The translations under genes and the position numbers were made by a program. Below the pieces are notes generated by a model, which was not told the origin of the DNA, ran no database searches, and saw only the letters and a list, made by a program, of their open reading frames with translations. Positions 59,611 through 64,000 of a stretch of DNA of 64,000 bases are shown here, piece after piece (position 1 is the first letter of the stretch; every line of letters begins with the position of its first letter). This DNA is from Pseudomonas sp. C1C7 (lineage in GTDB: Bacteria; Pseudomonadota; Gammaproteobacteria; Pseudomonadales; Pseudomonadaceae), in the NCBI RefSeq assembly GCF_013359595.1, contig NZ_JABFMP010000029.1, positions 1-64,000 of the forward strand, in the 5' to 3' direction.

Positions 59611-60276
59611 TCAGGAAGTCTGGAGGTGAATCATGCCGTCCGCATTGACCTGCACGCTAATCGATTCATAACTCCCCACGGTCGCATGCTCCGTCTCAAG
59701 CTTCTGCTCATGCGCCGCCGTGACAATCAGCAAATCCGCCCCCGCCGCTTCCGCCGCCTGTATCCCCACGGTGGCATCTTCGAACACCAGGCATTCGCCG
59801 ATTTCCACGCCCAAGCGCCGCGCAGCCAGCCGGTAACCCGCCGGGTCTGGCTTGCCGACGGACACGTCCTCGGCAGTGATCATCACCCGCGGTTCGGGCA
59901 CCCCGGCCGCCGCCATGCGCCGCAACGCCAGCGTCCTCGGCGCGGAGGTGACGATGGCCCATTGGCCCGCCGGCAACGCCTTGAGAAAAGCCGCCGCACC
60001 GGCCACCTCTTCCACTCCGTCGACATCCTCGATTTCCGCCTGGGTGATCCACGCCGCTTGCGCTTCGGCATCGACGCCGGGCAGGTTCAGGCGGCGGATG
60101 GTGTCGATGGCGCGGGCGCCGTGGATGGTGGGCAAAAAGGTGTCGACATCGACGCCGTGGCGCCGGGCCCAGGTGGCCCAGACGCGCTCGGCGGCGGCGA
60201 TGGACGTAAGGATGGTGCCGTCCATGTCGAACAGGAAGGCGCGGTATGGGGTGTCGAAAACGGAGTTGGCGGGCAA
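59611..60276 (-). CDS. HAD-superfamily phosphatase
   Basis: 221 residues, subfamily with helical cap (beta-phosphoglucomutase/sugar phosphatase-like). Motif I is FLFDMDGTIL (Asp17 and Asp19), motif II Ser in AIVTSAPR, motif III Lys in VGKPDPAGYRLAA and motif IV VFEDATVGIQAA. It begins at a TTG codon (60276) with AGGAA upstream. The cap sequence resembles YfbT/HxpA sugar phosphatases; the substrate is not certain. Confidence 0.87.
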   Translation of the reverse strand: MPANSVFDTPYRAFLFDMDGTILTSIAAAERVWATWARRHGVDVDTFLPTIHGARAIDTIRRLNLPGVDAEAQAAWITQAEIEDVDGVEEVAGAAAFLKALPAGQWAIVTSAPRTLALRRMAAAGVPEPRVMITAEDVSVGKPDPAGYRLAARRLGVEIGECLVFEDATVGIQAAEAAGADLLIVTAAHEQKLETEHATVGSYESISVQVNADGMIHLQTS

Positions 60277-60321
60277 GGGAGACGTTCCTGTCAGGGTGTT
60301 TCAGGCAAATCTACACGATCC

Positions 60322-60409
60322 CTGTAGGAGCTGCCGCAGGCTGCGAAGTTTTGATCCTGATTTGCAAAGACAAGATCAAAAGATCGCAGCCTGCGGCAGC
60401 TCCTACAGG
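60322..60409. repeat. REP inverted pair (GATCGCAGCC type)
   Basis: CTGTAGGAGCTGCCGCAGGC and GCCTGCGGCAGCTCCTACAG are mirrored. The right border overlaps the stop codon of the response-regulator gene on minus. Confidence 0.88.
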
Positions 60410-60819
60410 TGGTTGCGGTGTGGGTGGGATTTGAGGGCACCTTCGACGCAATCGAGCAGTTGCCCCAGCGCCCAGGGTTTCTTGATGAACGACACGTCGT
60501 GGCGCACACCCGAACTCTGCGGGGTTTCGTAGCCGGACATGATCATGATCGGCTTGTCCGGCCAGTGATCGCCGAACAGGTTGGCCAGGTCGGCGCCGTT
60601 GAGCGTGCCGGGCATGGTGATATCGGTCAGCAGCAAGCCGACCTCCTGCGCATGGCGCTGCAAATACACTGACGCTGCGTCCGCGCTGGTCTGGGAATTC
60701 ACCGCATACCCCTCCTCCTGAAGAATCTCGCAGAGAAACTCCAGGATCAACGGATCGTCCTCCACCACCAGAATCAATCCGCCCGAAAGGTCTCCACCCG
60801 CAGTCGGTTCACGATTCAT
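60403..60819 (-). CDS. single-domain response regulator
   Basis: 138 residues: only a receiver domain (ILVVEDDPLILEFLCEILQEEGYAV; phosphoacceptor Asp66 in LLLTDITMPG; Lys in FIKKPW) with no output domain. It probably works by protein contact, for example with a hybrid kinase encoded elsewhere. The start at 60819 follows GGGAGCGGCAAGG. The stop codon TAG comes from the REP border. Confidence 0.88.
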   Translation of the reverse strand: MNREPTAGGDLSGGLILVVEDDPLILEFLCEILQEEGYAVNSQTSADAASVYLQRHAQEVGLLLTDITMPGTLNGADLANLFGDHWPDKPIMIMSGYETPQSSGVRHDVSFIKKPWALGQLLDCVEGALKSHPHRNHL

Positions 60820-60932
60820 GACCTTGCCGCTCCCTGTATATCTCAATGATTTCGCGGGCTCTAATCCGCCACCTACAGGTATGAACAGCGGCGCCCGCGG
60901 AAATTCATTTTTGATACAGGCAAACGGTCAAA

Positions 60933-62543
60933 TCAGGCGTCCTCGAGGATCAAGTCAGCACCCTTCTCCGCCACCATCAGCACCGCGGCGTGGGTATTGC
61001 CGGAGGTCACGTTGGGGAAAATCGACGCGTCGACGATGCGCAAACCGTGCATGCCATGGACCTTCAGACGCTTGTCCACCACCGATTTCTGCTCGTCCGA
61101 GCCCATGGCGCAGGAGCCGCACAGGTGATAGATCGAACCGCAGTTCTCGCGGAAGTACTGCAGCATCTGCTCGTCGGTTTCAATCGCCGGCCCCGGCAGC
61201 ACTTCGTCGACGGTGATGCCCTTGAGCGCCGGTGCGCCCATGATCTTGCGCATCAACCGGCTGCCCTGGATCACTTCGTCGATGTCCTTCTGGGTGCTCA
61301 GGTAGTTCGGGTCGATCAGCGCCGCGTCCCGTGGGTTTTTCGAGGCGATCTCGATGTGCCCGCGGCTGGTCGGCCGGCACGGGTTGAAGCACAGCAGGAA
61401 GCCGGAATACGGCTCGGGCTTGAGGCTGGCCTTGTTGTTCTTCGGGATCTGGTACGACAGCGGGTTGAAGTACAGCTGCAGGTTCGGGTTGCTCTGCTGC
61501 TCGTCGCCACGGAAGAAACCGCCGGCCTGGTTGACGCTCATGGCCAACGCGCCCTTGCGGGTGAACAGGTACTTGAGGCCCAGCTTGAACTGGCCGAACA
61601 GCGAACTGAGCTCATCGTTGAGCGTCGGGATGTTGGCCTTGTAGTAGTAACTGGCGCACAGGTGGTCCTGCAGGTTCTGCCCCACCGCCGGCAGGTGCTT
61701 GACCAGCGGGATGCTGTGCTTGGCCAACAGTGCCTGATCGGCGACGCCGGAGAGTTGCAGAATCTTCGGTGTATCCACGGCGCCGGCGCAGAGGATCACT
61801 TCCTTGTTCGCCGTGAAGGTGCGCACCACGCCGTGCTGGGTGATGGATACGCCGGTGGCGCGTTGCTGGTCATCGAACAGCACGCGGTCGACCAGGGCGA
61901 AATGCTCGATGGTCAGGTTCGGCCGGCTCAGCGCCGGATGCAGATGGGCGAAGCTGCTGGAGCAGCGCTGGCCATCGCGGGTGTTGACGTCGTAGATGCC
62001 GGCGCCTTCGAAATTGCGACCGTTGAAGTCCTCGCTCAGCGGGTAGCCCAACTCGTCGCAGCCCTTGAGGAACACGTCGCAGATCGGGTGCGTCTGGCCC
62101 TTCATCGGGGTGATGCTGATCGGGCCGCTGCCACCGTGGTATTCGCTGTCGCCCAAGGGGTGGTTTTCCAGCTTGCGGAAGTACGGCAGCACGTCCTTGA
62201 AGCCCCAGCCGTCGTTACCGTTGGCCGCCCAGTCGTCGAAGTCATGGGCCTGGCCGCGCACGTAGATCATCGCGTTGATCGAGCCCGAACCACCCTGCAC
62301 CTTGCCGCGCGGGGCGTAGATTTCACGGTTGCCCAGTTGCTTCTGTGGCTGGCTGTAGTACATCCAGTTGAAGGTCGGGTTGTAATACATTTTGGCGAAG
62401 CCGACCGGGATCTTGAACCACGGCGAACTGTCCTTGCCGCCCGCTTCCAGCAGCAGCACCGTGTGTTTGCCCGATGCCGACAGGCGATTGGCCAGGACGC
62501 AGCCTGCGGCGCCAGCGCCAGCGATGATGTAGTCGTATGTCAT
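60933..62543 (-). CDS. GMC-family oxidoreductase (choline dehydrogenase-like)
   Basis: 536 residues. The FAD motif is DYIIAGAGAAGCVLANRLS; GMC signatures are PRGKVQGGSGSINAMIYVRG and the catalytic His in IYHLCGSCAMGSD, with a second His in TSGNTHAAVLMVAEKGADLI. It oxidises a primary alcohol of unknown identity. It lacks the neighbours (betB, betI) expected for BetA, so a different alcohol is likely. It is followed upstream on the same strand by an enolase-superfamily gene, with a REP between. Confidence 0.9.
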   Translation of the reverse strand: MTYDYIIAGAGAAGCVLANRLSASGKHTVLLLEAGGKDSSPWFKIPVGFAKMYYNPTFNWMYYSQPQKQLGNREIYAPRGKVQGGSGSINAMIYVRGQAHDFDDWAANGNDGWGFKDVLPYFRKLENHPLGDSEYHGGSGPISITPMKGQTHPICDVFLKGCDELGYPLSEDFNGRNFEGAGIYDVNTRDGQRCSSSFAHLHPALSRPNLTIEHFALVDRVLFDDQQRATGVSITQHGVVRTFTANKEVILCAGAVDTPKILQLSGVADQALLAKHSIPLVKHLPAVGQNLQDHLCASYYYKANIPTLNDELSSLFGQFKLGLKYLFTRKGALAMSVNQAGGFFRGDEQQSNPNLQLYFNPLSYQIPKNNKASLKPEPYSGFLLCFNPCRPTSRGHIEIASKNPRDAALIDPNYLSTQKDIDEVIQGSRLMRKIMGAPALKGITVDEVLPGPAIETDEQMLQYFRENCGSIYHLCGSCAMGSDEQKSVVDKRLKVHGMHGLRIVDASIFPNVTSGNTHAAVLMVAEKGADLILEDA

Positions 62544-62601
62544 GCACGGTTACCGCGTAAGTCGTTATTCAAAAAGCCGCCCGGTCAGCTACGGCGCAAA
62601 A

Positions 62602-62694
62602 CCTGTGGGAGCGGGCTTGCCCGCGATAGCTATCTGTCTGTCACATCAATGTTGATTGTGCTGACGCCATCGCGGGCAAGCCCGCTCCCACAGG
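62602..62694. repeat. REP inverted pair (GCGGGCAAGCCCGC type)
   Basis: CCTGTGGGAGCGGGCTTGCC and GGCAAGCCCGCTCCCACAGG enclose about 45 bases, between the enolase-superfamily and GMC genes. Confidence 0.9.
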
Positions 62695-62731
62695 GGAATG
62701 CGCCATGCCTCGAAACGAGCGATAGATCCCG

Positions 62732-63949
62732 TCAGCCCCGGGCCGGCGATGTGTCCTTGACGTCCGCCGGGGTCGGGGCCATTTGCAGGTGCAGGCGTTC
62801 GCCGGTGTACGGCGAGTGCTTGCGCACCACGTCCATGTTCAGCTCCACGCCCAGGCCCGGTTCGGTGGACGGGATGATGTAGCCGTCTTCCCACTGCAAC
62901 GGTTTGGTCAGGACTTCGGCATGGAAACCGCCCCAGGTCATGATGCTTTCCTGAATCAGGAAGTTCGGCGTGCAGGTCGCCAGCTGGAAGCTGGCGGCAG
63001 CACCAATCGGCCCGTTGTACAGATGCGGAGCGATCTGCGCGTAGTAGGCCTCGGCCATGCTCGCAATCTTCTTGGCTTCCAGCAGGCCGCCGCAACGGGC
63101 GACGTTCATTTGCAGGATCGACGCACCGCCGGCCTGCAGCAGCTTGAAGAATTCGTACTTGGTGGTCAGGCGCTCGCCGGTGGCAATCGGGATGCTGGTC
63201 TTGGCCGCGACCTGCGCCATGGCGTCTTCCTGGCCCGGCGGCACCGGCTCTTCGAACCACAGCGGGTCGTACTTCTCCAGACGCTTGGCCAGGCGGATCG
63301 CCGAGGACGGCACCATCTGCCCGTGGGTGCCGAACAACAGGTCGCACTTGTCGCCCACCGCTTCGCGGATCTTGCGGCAGAAGGTTTCGCAGCGCTCCAG
63401 CACTTGCAGCGAGATCTGATGCCCGGAGTACGCGGTGTACGGCCCGGCCGGGTCGAACTTCACGGCGGTGAAGCCCTTGTTCATGTTCTCGATGGCGCAC
63501 TCGGCGGCCAGGTCCGGGTCGTCGTAGTCGTACTCGCCCTTGCTGTTGACCGGGTACAGGTAGGTGTAGGAGCGCAGGCGCTCGTTGACCTTGCCGCCCA
63601 GCAACTCGTAGACCGGCTTGTTGGCGGCCTTGCCGATGATGTCCCAGCAGGCCATTTCCAGGCCGCTGACCACACCCATCATGGTCAGGTCCGGACGCTG
63701 GGTGAAACCGCTCGAATAGGCCTGGCGGAAGAAGCGCTCGATGTGGTGCGGATCCTGGTTGAGCAGGTAGCGTTCGAACACGTCTTCGATGATCGGCAGC
63801 ATGGCCTTGGGGCCGAAGGTCGCGGCGTAGATCTCGCCCACGCCTTCGATGCCGCAATCGGTCTTGAGCTTGACGAACAGCCAGTACATGCCGCCGATGT
63901 GCGGTGGCGGAACGGCAACGATATGGGTTTCAAGGGCGACGATTTTCAT
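62732..63949 (-). CDS. mandelate racemase/muconate lactonizing enzyme family protein (acid-sugar dehydratase type)
   Basis: 405 residues from the ATG at 63949 (MKIVALETHIVAVPPPHIGG). Enolase superfamily: capping domain, then barrel with Lys in AVKFDPAGPYT, Glu ligands in LWFEEPVPP and ATGERLTT, and His in APHLYNGPIG. The position usually holding the first metal Asp reads LLFGTHGQM, with Gly where D-galactonate dehydratase-type enzymes have Asp. The substrate is unknown, probably a sugar acid. The gene is complete in the window; its promoter is at or beyond the window edge. Confidence 0.88.
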   Translation of the reverse strand: MKIVALETHIVAVPPPHIGGMYWLFVKLKTDCGIEGVGEIYAATFGPKAMLPIIEDVFERYLLNQDPHHIERFFRQAYSSGFTQRPDLTMMGVVSGLEMACWDIIGKAANKPVYELLGGKVNERLRSYTYLYPVNSKGEYDYDDPDLAAECAIENMNKGFTAVKFDPAGPYTAYSGHQISLQVLERCETFCRKIREAVGDKCDLLFGTHGQMVPSSAIRLAKRLEKYDPLWFEEPVPPGQEDAMAQVAAKTSIPIATGERLTTKYEFFKLLQAGGASILQMNVARCGGLLEAKKIASMAEAYYAQIAPHLYNGPIGAAASFQLATCTPNFLIQESIMTWGGFHAEVLTKPLQWEDGYIIPSTEPGLGVELNMDVVRKHSPYTGERLHLQMAPTPADVKDTSPARG

Positions 63950-64000
63950 CTCAAACACCAGTCTTGTTCAAAGATTTGCGATTGACGCGAGCGCGCAGGG

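Noticed and set aside
60990..62882. 630-codon plus-strand frame over the GMC oxidoreductase
   Set aside because: Antisense shadow of a gene with intact FAD and catalytic motifs.
1..64000. tRNA, rRNA, insertion sequence, prophage or integrase
   Set aside because: Looked for on both strands by eye in the gaps and frames; none was recognised, and all long frames are accounted for by chromosomal-type genes.

Overview
The window looks like a chromosomal segment of a Pseudomonas of the P. fluorescens group. The evidence is uniformly GC-rich coding with Pseudomonas-type gene content (catRBCA, a sha cation antiporter operon with fused A/B subunit, ppnN, a DksA2-like protein, several short genus-typical families). 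Intergenic gaps are also repeatedly filled by Pseudomonas REP elements of two main kinds: one built on GATCGCAGCC...GGCAGCTCCTAC, the other on CGCGGGCAAGCCCGCTCCCAC. I see no tRNA, rRNA, CRISPR array, prophage or insertion sequence. Protein family names come from recognition of the translated sequences, not from a search.

Layout. 1-3.5 kb: catechol branch of the beta-ketoadipate pathway (catA, catC, catB on minus, divergent catR on plus, with a perfect T-N11-A palindrome between them). 3.5-16.1 kb: housekeeping and signalling genes: DUF1652, polysaccharide deacetylase lipoprotein, YedK-type SRAP protein, AzlCD exporter, two diguanylate cyclases, a LysR regulator, ppnN, and an orphan OmpR-type regulator followed by two short secreted proteins that share the same C-terminal tail. 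16.2-21.1 kb: FAD/NAD(P) protein, luciferase-like FMN monooxygenase, XRE-cupin regulator divergent from an EamA permease. 21.3-27.3 kb: the six-gene sha (mrp/pha) antiporter operon. 27.4-33.7 kb: small membrane and periplasmic proteins, a TonB receptor, a lone betaine-type binding protein and a run of very small genes. 34-39 kb: DksA2-like protein, a GST, a membrane protein co-transcribed with a 24-residue hydrophobic peptide, and a two-component system. 39-46 kb: SRPBCC and SDR proteins, a D-lactate-dehydrogenase-type flavoprotein with LysR and MFS genes, another LysR and DinB.

46.3-54.6 kb is the most interesting part. It is a catabolic locus of unknown substrate: FAD oxidase plus MFS permease, an atypical SDR divergent from an iron-dependent alcohol dehydrogenase, a NIPSNAP protein, a cytosolic cyclase-family hydrolase, a LysR regulator, and a second, exported cyclase-family protein. 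Copies of one 23-bp operator (GGGGAT-N11-ATCCCC) lie in front of the MFS/FAD operon, in the SDR/ADH divergent gap (half degenerate) and in front of the LysR gene. This ties three promoters into one proposed regulon.

54.9-64 kb: two GlxA-type (DJ-1/AraC) regulators, a DUF2388 protein, a serine/threonine dehydratase-like enzyme, an SDR, a HAD phosphatase, a single-domain response regulator, a GMC oxidoreductase and an enolase-superfamily enzyme. Three genes in the window take their stop codon from the edge of a REP element. Five loci carry a composite REP doublet with a conserved internal core of about 50 bp.
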